Positions 50,872-61,615 of a stretch of DNA of 64,000 nucleotides are shown piece after piece. Source of the DNA: Tetramitus jugosus (lineage: Eukaryota > Heterolobosea > Eutetramitea > Acrasida > Vahlkampfiidae). The notes under the pieces were generated by a model. The model was given only the letters and a program-made list of their open reading frames with translations, had not been told where the DNA came from and made no database searches. A program made the translations under genes and the position numbers. Numbering within the stretch: the first letter of the stretch is position 1; each line of letters opens with the position of its first letter. The DNA is taken from positions 427,108 through 491,107 of the forward strand of contig OW569367.1 of NCBI GenBank assembly GCA_937625935.1, given 5' to 3'.

Positions 50872-53800
50872 TTACACAGCACCAGACTTTGTAGTGTCAG
50901 TGATTGGCACTGGGAATGTGGATGCTGATCTCAAGCCAGTCGTGCATGCAATATTGTTGTAAGACACCGAGTAAAGCATGAAGGTTGTTGCATATGATGT
51001 GGATGCTGTGAGTGGACTGCTGTACACGTAATAGCCATCGCTAGTTTGGAGATAGGTTGGCACAAGAGTTGGAACAGGCAGACTCACAAGAGCAGACACT
51101 GCAGGTCTGAAACTGAAATACTGTGGAGATGCTCCATTCGCATAGAACTTGGTGGAGGAACGAACTACATACTTTTCTGTTTGCAAACTCCACAGAGCAA
51201 ACGATGAGGCGATAGAGCTTTGGGAGTTGACCTTGGTACCAAAGTTACTACACACAACCTGGAACAGAGTTGCTCTACTGTCAGAGGAGTTGAAAGTATT
51301 GGATGTGTATGTCATGGCTGTCGCGCTATCAGTAACATACCACTGATACGTACCTGTGGAGATGCCAATAATTTGACCACAGTAAGCGAAAATATCTGTT
51401 CCTTCAGTGTATGTGTCGCTACCCACAGAAGTATCAACCAAATCACAACTCTGGGATTGAATCGTTGAAACAACAGTGCTGAGTTGGGTCCAATCAACAG
51501 ACAATGACAGGTCCTGATTGTAGGATAAATCACGAATCAGAGCCTTGGCAGTGGGGTTACTCAAGTAAGGTCCAACACCAATCGACATAATTCTCCAGTA
51601 TCCATCAACATTACCTGGCTTTTTGGCATTGATTCTTCTGGCTTCAGATAGTACATCACCACAAGGGTTGCACTTTAGAGGACCGCTTGAGGTACAGTGA
51701 TTGCAATCTCTGGCTGGGTATCTTGTACTCACACAAAGGCTAGGGCTCAAATATGTGGCACTTGAGCATTGAGAACAAGAGCAAGGAGTATTGGGTTCAC
51801 CATCGAAAATAGTAATTATCATCTTTGGCACTGTTGCACCTCTGCTATTTGTTCCCATTAGTACCTTTTCAGCACTGAGGACACCACTTCTAATGTTGGT
51901 AGCTCCAGCAGGGTAAGGCATATTAGCCATAGCATTAGTAATGGTCGTTTTGGATGACGTCAGGGGAAGAATATTGTAAATATTGTTGTCAAACATAACG
52001 ATACCAACTTGGGATTGTGTCGCTCCAGTACCAATATCGAGAGGGGCAACAATCTGCTGGATGAAGCTTCTCATCAGAGCAAAGTTCGATGTACCAATAG
52101 AACCTGATCCATCAATAACGAACACAATATCCAGTGGTAAGGAACAAACACAACCTTGGAATCTGACATTAAGAATGGCGTATCCAACCTGTGAAGGATC
52201 TTGAACGGATTGAATTTGATATCTGAAACGTTGAGTCTGGCATTGACTGGAAGATTGACTCAGCTTCCATGTTCCAGCACTAGGGGAGGTTGGGCTCACA
52301 TTGCCACAGAAGCCGTTTGCTGGAGGTGGACTAGCAGAGCAACCATCTGCAGCGCTAACATAGAATCCAACAAATGCTAGAGTACCACCCAGAGGATCGC
52401 TATCACTACTCATAATGGATGGTTCGGTCATGGTAAAGAAGGCGCCGTCTTGGCTAGTAACTGTGATACTTTGACCAACAGCATTCAATCCAGAGGTAGT
52501 TATGACAACAGTAACAGTGTTGGTGATACTCAGATTGTCGGGATCCGAGGTCATGACCTTGATCTGACATGTTGCGCTAGAGTAGGTATATTGACGAACG
52601 AAGGTAATGATACCATTTGCACTGTTGATCGTCATGGAATCTGCCCCTGTACAGGTATGAGAGACAATACTGAAGGTAACTGTGTCGCCGTCAGGATCAG
52701 CAGCACCAGATGTCGTAGGGTAATTCAATGTGTGAGTTCGAGAATCTCTTCTGGCAAAAACGTTCCAAGTAGTATCGTTGGCAGTTGGTGGTTGACCTGT
52801 GACGGTTATTGCCAAGTTATTGCTTCCTGTAGCACCAACTCCATCTGTTCCAGTGAATGGAACAGTATAAGCAACTTTCACTCCATTTGGAGCAGCAAAG
52901 TTGAAAGTGGTTCCTGATTGAGTCAAACCTGATGGGAGAGTACCGGTGGTAATTGTAATAGGATCATTGTTTGCGTCTGTGCACACAACAGTAACACTCT
53001 TTGATTGTCCCTTTGGTACAGAGAGGGATGCTGGTTGACAAACTGGAGCACTGTTAGTGAAGGCGATTGTAGCTGTTGCGACAACAGAATTCACAAGTCC
53101 ATCATTATACACATATTGGACTTGAATACTTGAAGCAAAGTACTCAGCAATGGAAACAACAACATCATTGCCAGTACCCGCCATCTGACCTCCTGAGATG
53201 ACAGAGAGTGTGAGAAGATCAGAATCACTATCAACTGCTCCAATTTCCAGCAATGAAATTGGTCCAGTCAATGTGTATCTGCTCTGTCCATAAATTCTTG
53301 AGATTGAAATATTCACATTGGGAGCAACAGGAGCGGTATTTGTGAAAGTGATGGAGATTGTTCCTTGAGAAACAACAAGACCATCTGTGACTGTGTATGT
53401 AACAGTAAGACTACCCGTGGCCTTAATTGCATTGCTTGGAGTGAGGGTGATGACTCCGTTTGACACAGTGTACATAGTTGAGCTCAAGCCCACCAATGTG
53501 CTTTGAATACTCAAGTAGTTAGCATCAAGAGGGTCTGCATCGGTTGCATCAGCCTGAGCGGTGAATGTGTACGAAGTACTTGCGGACCAATGAGAGCTTG
53601 AAGAGTAAGACTTTGCAACTGGTGGAGTGTTGAAAACAGTAATGGTTGCTTGTCCAACGGCAGTTTGGATACCATCAGATATAGTGAAGGTAACTACTTC
53701 TACTCCTGTAAAGCTTGAAGGGGGATTATAGGTGAGTGTACTTCCGGAGAAAGAAATCCTTCCAGGGGTCGAACCTTGGTTGGAAGTGACCGATAGAATG

Positions 53801-56800
53801 GTAATGGTATCAGAATCAGTTGGAGTTTGAGCAACCACATACAAAACATTTTTCTGTCTCCAGTGCACAGAATCAGTGATGGTCTTTGCGATAGGAGGCT
53901 CATTAGTAATAGTAACAGTGGCTGTTTGTTGAGCTATTGAAGCTCCATCAGAGACAGTGTAAGCAAAACTGAAGCTGTTTCCAACCAAGGTAGCAGGAGG
54001 AGTACCAGTAAGGTATGCCTTGCCACCAGAAATCACCAAAGAAGATGCAGCATTGGAAGGAGAAACTGATCCTAATGAATAAAGACTCACTGTATCACTA
54101 TTTGCATCAGTCGCTCCGCTAGCAACGTCGAGAAGCAACCCATTCTTGTAAGATGACCAATGTACAGAATAGGTCTGAGAAATTGGTACAGGTGCATCAT
54201 TGGTCACATTTAACGCAGTTAAAGCAGTGAATGATTGAACTAGATCCGTAATAGTGTATGAGAATTGAACAGTACCTGATCCGACATAGTAAAGACCATT
54301 GATAGCAGGTCCCAACAGATAAACAACTTTGCTTGAGGAAAGTGAAACACTTCCTGAACCTGAAACAAGAGCAGTAGATGTTAGAGTGATAGGATCACTA
54401 TCCCCATCACTGGCACTAGATAAAACATCGAATCCTCCGTAAGAAGCAGTCAGAAGAGTACTCCAATGAGCTGAAACAACCCTGTTTGGAGCAGTTGGGG
54501 CAGTATTAGTGATAGTGATGGCTACTGTAATCGTCTGCGTAGTGATAGTATCAGTGTAGGAAACTGCAAAGTTCACAACTCCAATAGTTTTTGCTACAGG
54601 TGTGTATGTAACGTTTTGTTTGTTGGATTGGATTACAACATTACCTGTATAAGCAAGGCTAGACGATACACTTGTCAAGGAGAGCGGATTTACTCCGGTA
54701 ATACCATCAGTAAGATTCAAACTTACTCCACTTTGAATGTCTCTCCAATGGAATGTGTAGAACTTTTGAGAGGGTTGAACAGAAGTATACTTGACAGTGA
54801 TTGCAATTGTGTTGGTTGCATCATCAAGTCCATCGTTGATGGTGTAAGTGAAAATATCTGTTCCAACACTATTGAGTTTTGGTTGATAATGAATCTTGCC
54901 GTTCAAAACAGATGCAGTACCGTTGACAGTTCCTGATGCTTGAATACTCTTGATGTACAAGAATGGAGTATCTTCGGAATCTTTGTCAGTCGCCTGTGCG
55001 ATAACATCGATATCAATACCAGAATTGATATATTGAGGATCCAATGCGAATGCAATGCCTGCAGCTGTAGGTACATTGTTGTACACAGTTACTGAGATGG
55101 AACTAGTGTTCGATGAGGCACCATCACTCAAAGTGTAAGTGAACGAAGCTGCTCCCTTCTTCCAAGTCGCAGTGCTAGAGAATCTTAAAGTTGAAGGAGA
55201 GTTAGAGACAGTGTTCAACACAACTAGACCATTAGTCGGTGAAGTGTATGTCAAGGTCATGGAGTCTCCATCCAAATCCTGCACAGAATTGTAGGGAGAG
55301 AATTCAGTGTACCCTGCCGTTTGGAGAGTTCTCCAATGAATTGTTCTCGATAGTGGAACTGCTGATGGTTTGTTCGCATTTGTAACAGTCATAGAAACTG
55401 TAGCAGGAATTGCAGATTGTTGAGCTCCGTCAGTAATACTGTATGGGAATGAACATGTCCCTAATACAGGAGGAGAAGGCACAGAGAAAATGATGGTTCC
55501 AGCAGTAACATCGACAATACTTGCAGTTCCCACACCAACAGGTGTGACAACTAGTGCAGATGACACAATCTTGACCGGATCACTGTCTGCGTCCACGTCA
55601 TTAGTGAGAACTTGAATTGTTAAACTTCCGGTTCTCCAATGCAAACTGAACGCATCATTATTGGCAACTGGGAGAGCGTTCGTGACTGTCACAGTAACAC
55701 CGCCATCAGTTGCCATACTCCAATCAGAAACTGTGTACTTAAATGTCTCAGTTCCAACAAATGGCTGAGTTGGCACATATCGCACTCCGAGTCTTCCATC
55801 TGAAAGCGTAACTATGCTCGAGTTTCCGTTCTTGGGTGAAGAAACCGATTTGACATACAAAGGATCACTTTGTGCATCGGTATCATTAGCTACTACATCA
55901 ATTGCGACACCTGTACTGATTCTCCAGTGTAGTGTGGCAGCATCTGCATTGGCAATTGGAGCAGTATTAATTACTGAAATTGTGACAGTAGCAGTGTTAC
56001 TGAGATCAAAACTGTCGGTAACACGATAGATGAATGAATCAGTGCCAACAAAACCATTGTTTGGAACATAAAGGAACTTGCTTCCGGACAAAGACAAAGT
56101 TCCACTTGAAGGTTGAGTATAGGTGGAAATTTGAATAGTCTCACCATCAGGATCGTAATCATTATTAAGTGGAGCAAGAGATATTGATCTATTCCAGAAT
56201 GCAGAAAAGGCATCATTCACAGCAACAGGAGGAGTGTTCGTAATAGTAACAGTCACCATAGCAGTACCAGTCATACCGAGGTCATCTGAGACAACATAAG
56301 TGAAATGAACTTGACCAACAGTGGTGTCAGCCTTGAATTGGACTGTTTTCTTATCCGAACTGATGGAAATCACAGAGGAACCGCTGTCTGGACCAGAGAC
56401 CGAAGAAATTGCCATAGGGTCACCATTTGGCTCGAAATCATTGCTCAATACATTAATCGTAACAGCATTCTTCTTAACAACAGTTGCTGTGTCATCATAT
56501 GCAATTGGGGCCTCATTGTAAACATTAATGTAAACACTGGCAGTAGCTATCTTGGATTTTGATGGAGTCATTACAATATCTCTCATGGTGTAAGTGAAGC
56601 TATCAATACCGACAAGTGTTGAAGGAGCAGTGTATCTCAACACCTTGCTGGAAACCATGCTGACTGATCCTCCTTTGGTGGTAGTGATGGATCCTGAGAG
56701 CACAACCTCCATATCATCACCATCGGGATCGACATCATTAGCAATGACATTAACGTCGATATACTTGTTTCTGCTGCAGTTTGCATGATCATTATTGGCA

Positions 56801-58380
56801 ATAGGTGCCGTGTTCAAAAGCATAAAGTTGATAAATCCAGTTGCATCATCGTAGGAGTCAGTGACTGTATACTGAATAGAATCATCGATATCACTTCCGT
56901 GACTCGGGGTATAGAGAACAGCGTAGACATTCAGTGGAAGCTGGAACCAAGAGTCATCAGCAGGACCACCAGAATACAAAGCCTGCCTAGTTTCTTGGGT
57001 CTCAACCAATTTGATAGATCCATAACTTGGATTCTGAGTAATAGAAGCAGTCACGATATCAAGGTCATCAATATCAGAAAACTGGAGATACACCTTGTTA
57101 TCCACAGTGTTCTTAATCACATTGACAGTGATGTTCTGAGCAACTGGTGGAGTGTTGTACACTTCAATAGTGGCAAAAGAAGTACTGTTCAAAGGTTCAA
57201 AATCGCTAATCTGATATTCAATACTGTCGAAATATGGATCTGTGGTTGCAGGTGGCCAATAGAAAATCCTGGTGCTATTGTCATTCAACAGAGCATTACC
57301 CCTTGAGAATCCATAGTACGTAATGGTGATTTCATCACCATTTGGATCATAATCGTTGGCCAACACATCCAACTCATGAAACACATTCTTTCTCAAACGA
57401 TAATGGTCCACTTGTGCCACTGGAGGATCGTTTCTCAATTGGAAAGTGACAGTACCGTTGCAACTGTTGTTTCCATCAGTAACATAGTAAACCAAGGATT
57501 CGCTGAGACTGAACTGATGAGCAGGCGTATAGAAAAGCGTAGTGTTGTCAAAGCGAGCAGATCCACTGACTGATGGCTGATCAATTTTGAACAAGAATAG
57601 TTCATCATTGTCAACGTCAGAGATGGTCTTTTCGCCCTGACTAATAGTAAACAACTTGTAGGCATTGTCCATGGAGTTTCTTGAGACAGAGAAATCGAAA
57701 TCAACGCAGTCTGGAGCATGATTCATCACAGTGACATTTACATAGGTCTTGGAGGACAACTTGTCATTGGAAACAGTGTAATAGAACATGTCTTGCCCAG
57801 CATAGATGCCATTACCACGATAGGTGAGAGAAACCTGATCCAAGTTAATAGTAACTGAACCATAGGTAGGTTGTGTAACCTTTGTAATTCTAAGGGCAGC
57901 ACCTTTGGGATCCTTGTCATTAGCCAATGGAAAGATGCTGAGAGAATCAGGCTTGTACAAAGAGACAAAATCAGGGTTGGCAATAGGAGGTTGATAACCA
58001 ACACCAGTACCAATCAAAATGACTGTGGCTACTGTTGCCGCTATGACCACACTTGTGACGACGACCCCGAGTATTGTTTGACCGAGTGTGCCAAGCTTGA
58101 GCAGGGAGACATTAGCGGCACTCACGCCGACAGTCTGCTGGGTAGACGAAATAATCACGTTATCGTCCATTGTATGAGTGGGAAATGTACAACCAAGGAC
58201 TTGAAAAGATTCGAGGTAGAGTTTGTCTTGGAGAGTATTATGAGTTGTGTTCTTATTTTGAGATGAATACTCGAGGAGTGTATCTCTGGGCAGTTGGCTT
58301 TTGAAGTTGAGCAACTTGATTTGAGTGTCGAAGAGTAATACCCATTGTTCGAAAGGTTTGACAGGTTGGCACAAGTCCAA
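50872..58380 (-). CDS. Giant membrane-anchored surface protein: about 20 tandem-95-like repeats plus VWA domain
   Basis: A 2502-residue protein in one uninterrupted frame. Residues 1-105 precede one hydrophobic helix (about 107-130), so it is probably a type II membrane protein with an extracellular C-terminus. Then come about twenty repeats of 80-95 residues in the tandem-95/Cadherin_4/Big_9 style, starting PP(V/I)A and including 'VIANDVDPDGDDM' (Ca2+-binding-like) and 'DSFTYTM'-type strands. Repeats 8-16 mostly carry a distinctive HWR/HWS motif. A von Willebrand A domain begins near residue 2083 ('DIVFVIDGSGSIGTSNF', with MIDAS DxSxS). It ends with a Cys-rich and Ser-rich region. Such architecture is common in bacterial adhesins and in amoebal adhesion proteins. 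It probably mediates cell or substrate adhesion. Confidence 0.8.
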   Translation of the reverse strand: MDLCQPVKPFEQWVLLFDTQIKLLNFKSQLPRDTLLEYSSQNKNTTHNTLQDKLYLESFQVLGCTFPTHTMDDNVIISSTQQTVGVSAANVSLLKLGTLGQTILGVVVTSVVIAATVATVILIGTGVGYQPPIANPDFVSLYKPDSLSIFPLANDKDPKGAALRITKVTQPTYGSVTINLDQVSLTYRGNGIYAGQDMFYYTVSNDKLSSKTYVNVTVMNHAPDCVDFDFSVSRNSMDNAYKLFTISQGEKTISDVDNDELFLFKIDQPSVSGSARFDNTTLFYTPAHQFSLSESLVYYVTDGNNSCNGTVTFQLRNDPPVAQVDHYRLRKNVFHELDVLANDYDPNGDEITITYYGFSRGNALLNDNSTRIFYWPPATTDPYFDSIEYQISDFEPLNSTSFATIEVYNTPPVAQNITVNVIKNTVDNKVYLQFSDIDDLDIVTASITQNPSYGSIKLVETQETRQALYSGGPADDSWFQLPLNVYAVLYTPSHGSDIDDSIQYTVTDSYDDATGFINFMLLNTAPIANNDHANCSRNKYIDVNVIANDVDPDGDDMEVVLSGSITTTKGGSVSMVSSKVLRYTAPSTLVGIDSFTYTMRDIVMTPSKSKIATASVYINVYNEAPIAYDDTATVVKKNAVTINVLSNDFEPNGDPMAISSVSGPDSGSSVISISSDKKTVQFKADTTVGQVHFTYVVSDDLGMTGTAMVTVTITNTPPVAVNDAFSAFWNRSISLAPLNNDYDPDGETIQISTYTQPSSGTLSLSGSKFLYVPNNGFVGTDSFIYRVTDSFDLSNTATVTISVINTAPIANADAATLHWRISTGVAIDVVANDTDAQSDPLYVKSVSSPKNGNSSIVTLSDGRLGVRYVPTQPFVGTETFKYTVSDWSMATDGGVTVTVTNALPVANNDAFSLHWRTGSLTIQVLTNDVDADSDPVKIVSSALVVTPVGVGTASIVDVTAGTIIFSVPSPPVLGTCSFPYSITDGAQQSAIPATVSMTVTNANKPSAVPLSRTIHWRTLQTAGYTEFSPYNSVQDLDGDSMTLTYTSPTNGLVVLNTVSNSPSTLRFSSTATWKKGAASFTYTLSDGASSNTSSISVTVYNNVPTAAGIAFALDPQYINSGIDIDVIAQATDKDSEDTPFLYIKSIQASGTVNGTASVLNGKIHYQPKLNSVGTDIFTYTINDGLDDATNTIAITVKYTSVQPSQKFYTFHWRDIQSGVSLNLTDGITGVNPLSLTSVSSSLAYTGNVVIQSNKQNVTYTPVAKTIGVVNFAVSYTDTITTQTITVAITITNTAPTAPNRVVSAHWSTLLTASYGGFDVLSSASDGDSDPITLTSTALVSGSGSVSLSSSKVVYLLGPAINGLYYVGSGTVQFSYTITDLVQSFTALTALNVTNDAPVPISQTYSVHWSSYKNGLLLDVASGATDANSDTVSLYSLGSVSPSNAASSLVISGGKAYLTGTPPATLVGNSFSFAYTVSDGASIAQQTATVTITNEPPIAKTITDSVHWRQKNVLYVVAQTPTDSDTITILSVTSNQGSTPGRISFSGSTLTYNPPSSFTGVEVVTFTISDGIQTAVGQATITVFNTPPVAKSYSSSSHWSASTSYTFTAQADATDADPLDANYLSIQSTLVGLSSTMYTVSNGVITLTPSNAIKATGSLTVTYTVTDGLVVSQGTISITFTNTAPVAPNVNISISRIYGQSRYTLTGPISLLEIGAVDSDSDLLTLSVISGGQMAGTGNDVVVSIAEYFASSIQVQYVYNDGLVNSVVATATIAFTNSAPVCQPASLSVPKGQSKSVTVVCTDANNDPITITTGTLPSGLTQSGTTFNFAAPNGVKVAYTVPFTGTDGVGATGSNNLAITVTGQPPTANDTTWNVFARRDSRTHTLNYPTTSGAADPDGDTVTFSIVSHTCTGADSMTINSANGIITFVRQYTYSSATCQIKVMTSDPDNLSITNTVTVVITTSGLNAVGQSITVTSQDGAFFTMTEPSIMSSDSDPLGGTLAFVGFYVSAADGCSASPPPANGFCGNVSPTSPSAGTWKLSQSSSQCQTQRFRYQIQSVQDPSQVGYAILNVRFQGCVCSLPLDIVFVIDGSGSIGTSNFALMRSFIQQIVAPLDIGTGATQSQVGIVMFDNNIYNILPLTSSKTTITNAMANMPYPAGATNIRSGVLSAEKVLMGTNSRGATVPKMIITIFDGEPNTPCSCSQCSSATYLSPSLCVSTRYPARDCNHCTSSGPLKCNPCGDVLSEARRINAKKPGNVDGYWRIMSIGVGPYLSNPTAKALIRDLSYNQDLSLSVDWTQLSTVVSTIQSQSCDLVDTSVGSDTYTEGTDIFAYCGQIIGISTGTYQWYVTDSATAMTYTSNTFNSSDSRATLFQVVCSNFGTKVNSQSSIASSFALWSLQTEKYVVRSSTKFYANGASPQYFSFRPAVSALVSLPVPTLVPTYLQTSDGYYVYSSPLTASTSYATTFMLYSVSYNNIACTTGLRSASTFPVPITDTTKSGAV

Positions 58381-59086
58381 TACCTATTGCTTCGAATAGC
58401 TCTGACATGAATCCTCTAGTTGTTGTTGTTGACCTTTCGAAACATCACCTCGCGAGAACATACACCTCTTTGCCCAAAAAAAATTTCAATAATTTTTTGG
58501 TACGTCAATCAAAAAAAGCCAAAATCAAATTTCAAAAGTAAGTTGTACATGATTGTACTTTGAGCCAAAGAAACTTACCTCGATGCCCTCAATCTTCCCT
58601 CACTATCTGCTAATACAGCCTCTCTCGAATGCAGCAAAAAGGCGTTGTTGGGAGACAATATACTAAATCTTGTCTTGCATTGACAGAAGAACTATTAGAT
58701 AAGCCATGGACAGATCACATTCGTCCATGGCCACGTCAAATATTCACTTCCTCAATTTATTGCTTGTAATGGTCTTTTTCTCGCTAATTCTTTCTCATTA
58801 AACAGGATTGTTTTCGTCCAGGAGAAGGAATTGAATGTTGTTGCGGATGGATGTCTCGGTAGAAACACCCACTATCCAAACCAACACCCAGCCATCAAAA
58901 GTCATCCTGACCAGGTTAATTGGATTCCATCTCAGTACTATCTCAGATTGTTTGAATTAAAGAGCAATAGACAGAGGAACATTCTCAAGACCAACAGATT
59001 CACGAATAGTCATCAATGAAAGCGTTTTTGGGCCCTTGTGATCGTTTGATATTGTGTTGTTGCTAGTTGCAAATTTTTGAGTAACA
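58381..59086. other. Intergenic region upstream of the surface-protein gene
   Basis: About 0.7 kb between the surface-protein gene and the kinase gene, both on the minus strand. It should contain the surface-protein promoter. A short + strand frame (58,831-59,019) has no support. I see nothing else. Confidence 0.5.
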
Positions 59087-61615
59087 TCAGACAATGGTGT
59101 TCTCTCTTTGGTTGATGCTTGTACAATTGACCCTTCTAATCTCATGGTTAATGTTCTGAACGTGTCTCCATGCATCTCTCATGTTCATTCTCTCATGCGA
59201 AGTAATCATACAGCCTTCGATTATCGCTTTAAGATGATTGAAGCAAGGGGTGTACTCAGCGCCAAACACTGACGCAAATGCTTCGAGTGACTCACTCATG
59301 TATTTGGATATCATTTCGTGGCACTTTTTGCTTTCAATGGGGCCATAAATTGGATGGAGAAACCATTCATCACCCGTCAGTATCAATTTTAGATAGTGGG
59401 CAAACAAGACACCCATCGAAAAACAATCCATATCCTCATTAACAAACACATCTTCCTCACACACAAATGGTCGTGTGCTCCCAATGCTACCAGTTATTGA
59501 GTGAGTCATTGAATAACTGCAATTCATATCGATAATCACAGCATCATGCAATTCGAAATCATCTTCTACAACAATGTCCGTTTTTCTGAACATAATGTTA
59601 CAAATGGATAAATCACCATGAGTAATGTTCCTCTTGTGCAATTCCTTTATCCCTCTCATAACTCCAATCATGGTGTGAAACAGGATTTCCAATTTAGATT
59701 TTCCACAAAGTTGATGAATCTTGCTGTAACTCAAGTATTGATCATATGGTACAAGTGTTTCCGTTACTGTTAAGTAGCATATTTTCTTGGATTCAACATC
59801 GCCCTCCATTTTTGTTTTCCACTCAATCGGTGCCTTTTTCGCTCGCTCATGGTTAAAAATTTGAACCAAATTCGTATGTTTTGGCACTTCACTCATTACT
59901 TTCTCTTCATCAACTGTTCCAATTGAAAGTTTCACAAACACTGGACATTGTGATTTGTGAGAGATAAAAGCAAAACATTTGCCATTGTGCATCAACTTTC
60001 TGTCAATTGTGAATCCATGCTCTTCTACAATCTCTGCCATTGACGAACAATAGTTCATCATAGAGTTTCTTGTTGAAACGCTTGAGGAAGATGTAGATCC
60101 ATCACTCTTCCCTCTGCTTTGAGATCTCTTGTCATTATTGTGACTGGCAGAATTGTTTTTCTTGTTCTGTTGATGGTCATTGTTGTCATTCTCATCATTG
60201 TTATCGTTATTGTCATCATTGCCGTCATCCAGCTTGTTGTCAGTCAACTCACACATTCTTTCAGATGCTGCTTTTTTAAGGACTCCTTGCTGAGTGTGAT
60301 ACCCAGAATCATCTCTCCAAATGAGATCAATTTCACGTGTCCCCTGCCTCGAGAAAACATACAATTGACCGTTTGCTCTGATAAAGCCCAGGGAACGATC
60401 TGACCAAAGAGATCTCATAAGCATAGAGATGAGTTTGTTTTTTTCCTCAGTTTTCTTCTCTCCTAAGATTTCCACCATTCCGAGTTGATGAACCTTTGCA
60501 AATGCGAGGCTCGTGTTAATCTCTTCTAGTTTGTCATAATAATTGGTTACCGCACTTGTATCAAAGAGCACTTGCTCATATCTAAATACACCCTTGTTAA
60601 ATGAGCCATTCGACATATGTGAGGCTTTGGCACTGTCCATGAACTTTTCCTCTGTTGGTTCCAACTCATTAAATTGTTCAATTGTTTCGGCAGCAAAGTT
60701 TCTCAACATATCTATACATTGATTGACCTGGGAATGGTCATTGTATTGAAAAATTTGCGACTCCCTCAACTCGAAAAAGAGGAGTTTTTGACCATTTCCA
60801 GTGACCGTCGAAGTCCATGTAGTGACAGCCAAGATTGCCATCCCGTTTGCACCAGCCAGTACACCATAAGCAGTTAAATTTCCTTCTTTTGGTGAATAAG
60901 TCCTCATGACGTCATTAAGCATATTTCTCAAGGCAAAACACACTTTGAAGTAGTCCTTGTGTTGCTTGACATCAGTTAATATGTCTCTCTGCATTTCCAC
61001 AGTTACAACATAAAACGGATCCCGTGGATGAAGTTGCGGGAATTGTTTGATATTCAATTCTATAGTCATATCAGCCTTGATATGTCGAACAGATAATGTT
61101 GACTTTTTCTCCTGGATAGTCCTGGCAACAGATTCAGATTTATAAATAGTGTTGCTGTTAAATTTGAAGTAGCTAGGAGTTAGACAACCGACAGCCGCTC
61201 TTAAAAGTTGTACAACAGTGAATTGCTGGATACACATCTCTGCCCATGAATTCGAGTGTTGCTGTACAAAGGTTAACCAGTCTTCTTCTTGATTTAACAT
61301 TCTTATCGCATTGACCTTTGTAAGCTTCCTTTTTGTTGGTGTTCTATGTTCTGATGTTTCGTTTGGTTCTGGTGTTCTAGAATATTGCAGAGATTCTTCT
61401 TGTGTTGGTGCAAGGGGTGTATCAATGTACATTATCAGCCAGGAATTCAGAAATGTTCTCAGTATTTCTGGCAATTCCTTGGTTGCGTTGTGCTGTGTAA
61501 CATAATTTTCATCATTGCCAAGTGGTCCATGTGGAATCTCCGATAAATGATGCAGTCGATAAAACAAATTTAACCATTCATTTTGTTTCCTTATAACCTG
61601 CGTATGACTCTGCAT
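59087..61615 (-). CDS. Divergent protein kinase-like protein, unknown
   Basis: An 842-residue single-exon gene. The N-terminal half (1-470) has no recognised fold. An Asp/Asn-rich low-complexity linker (about 455-520, DDNNDNNDENDNND) follows. A kinase-like domain occupies about 545-820: a Lys in 'CPVFVKLSIG', a catalytic-loop-like 'HGDLSICNIMFR' in place of HRDxxxxN, and 'VIIDMN' in the place of DFG, then 'GSTRPFVCEEDVF' and 'DCFSMGVLFAHYL' (the D-x-x-S-x-G helix). HGDxSxxN loops are seen in FunK1-type and choline-kinase-like families, so activity is possible. It is the last gene before the telomere-like end. Confidence 0.65.
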   Translation of the reverse strand: MQSHTQVIRKQNEWLNLFYRLHHLSEIPHGPLGNDENYVTQHNATKELPEILRTFLNSWLIMYIDTPLAPTQEESLQYSRTPEPNETSEHRTPTKRKLTKVNAIRMLNQEEDWLTFVQQHSNSWAEMCIQQFTVVQLLRAAVGCLTPSYFKFNSNTIYKSESVARTIQEKKSTLSVRHIKADMTIELNIKQFPQLHPRDPFYVVTVEMQRDILTDVKQHKDYFKVCFALRNMLNDVMRTYSPKEGNLTAYGVLAGANGMAILAVTTWTSTVTGNGQKLLFFELRESQIFQYNDHSQVNQCIDMLRNFAAETIEQFNELEPTEEKFMDSAKASHMSNGSFNKGVFRYEQVLFDTSAVTNYYDKLEEINTSLAFAKVHQLGMVEILGEKKTEEKNKLISMLMRSLWSDRSLGFIRANGQLYVFSRQGTREIDLIWRDDSGYHTQQGVLKKAASERMCELTDNKLDDGNDDNNDNNDENDNNDHQQNKKNNSASHNNDKRSQSRGKSDGSTSSSSVSTRNSMMNYCSSMAEIVEEHGFTIDRKLMHNGKCFAFISHKSQCPVFVKLSIGTVDEEKVMSEVPKHTNLVQIFNHERAKKAPIEWKTKMEGDVESKKICYLTVTETLVPYDQYLSYSKIHQLCGKSKLEILFHTMIGVMRGIKELHKRNITHGDLSICNIMFRKTDIVVEDDFELHDAVIIDMNCSYSMTHSITGSIGSTRPFVCEEDVFVNEDMDCFSMGVLFAHYLKLILTGDEWFLHPIYGPIESKKCHEMISKYMSESLEAFASVFGAEYTPCFNHLKAIIEGCMITSHERMNMRDAWRHVQNINHEIRRVNCTSINQRENTIV

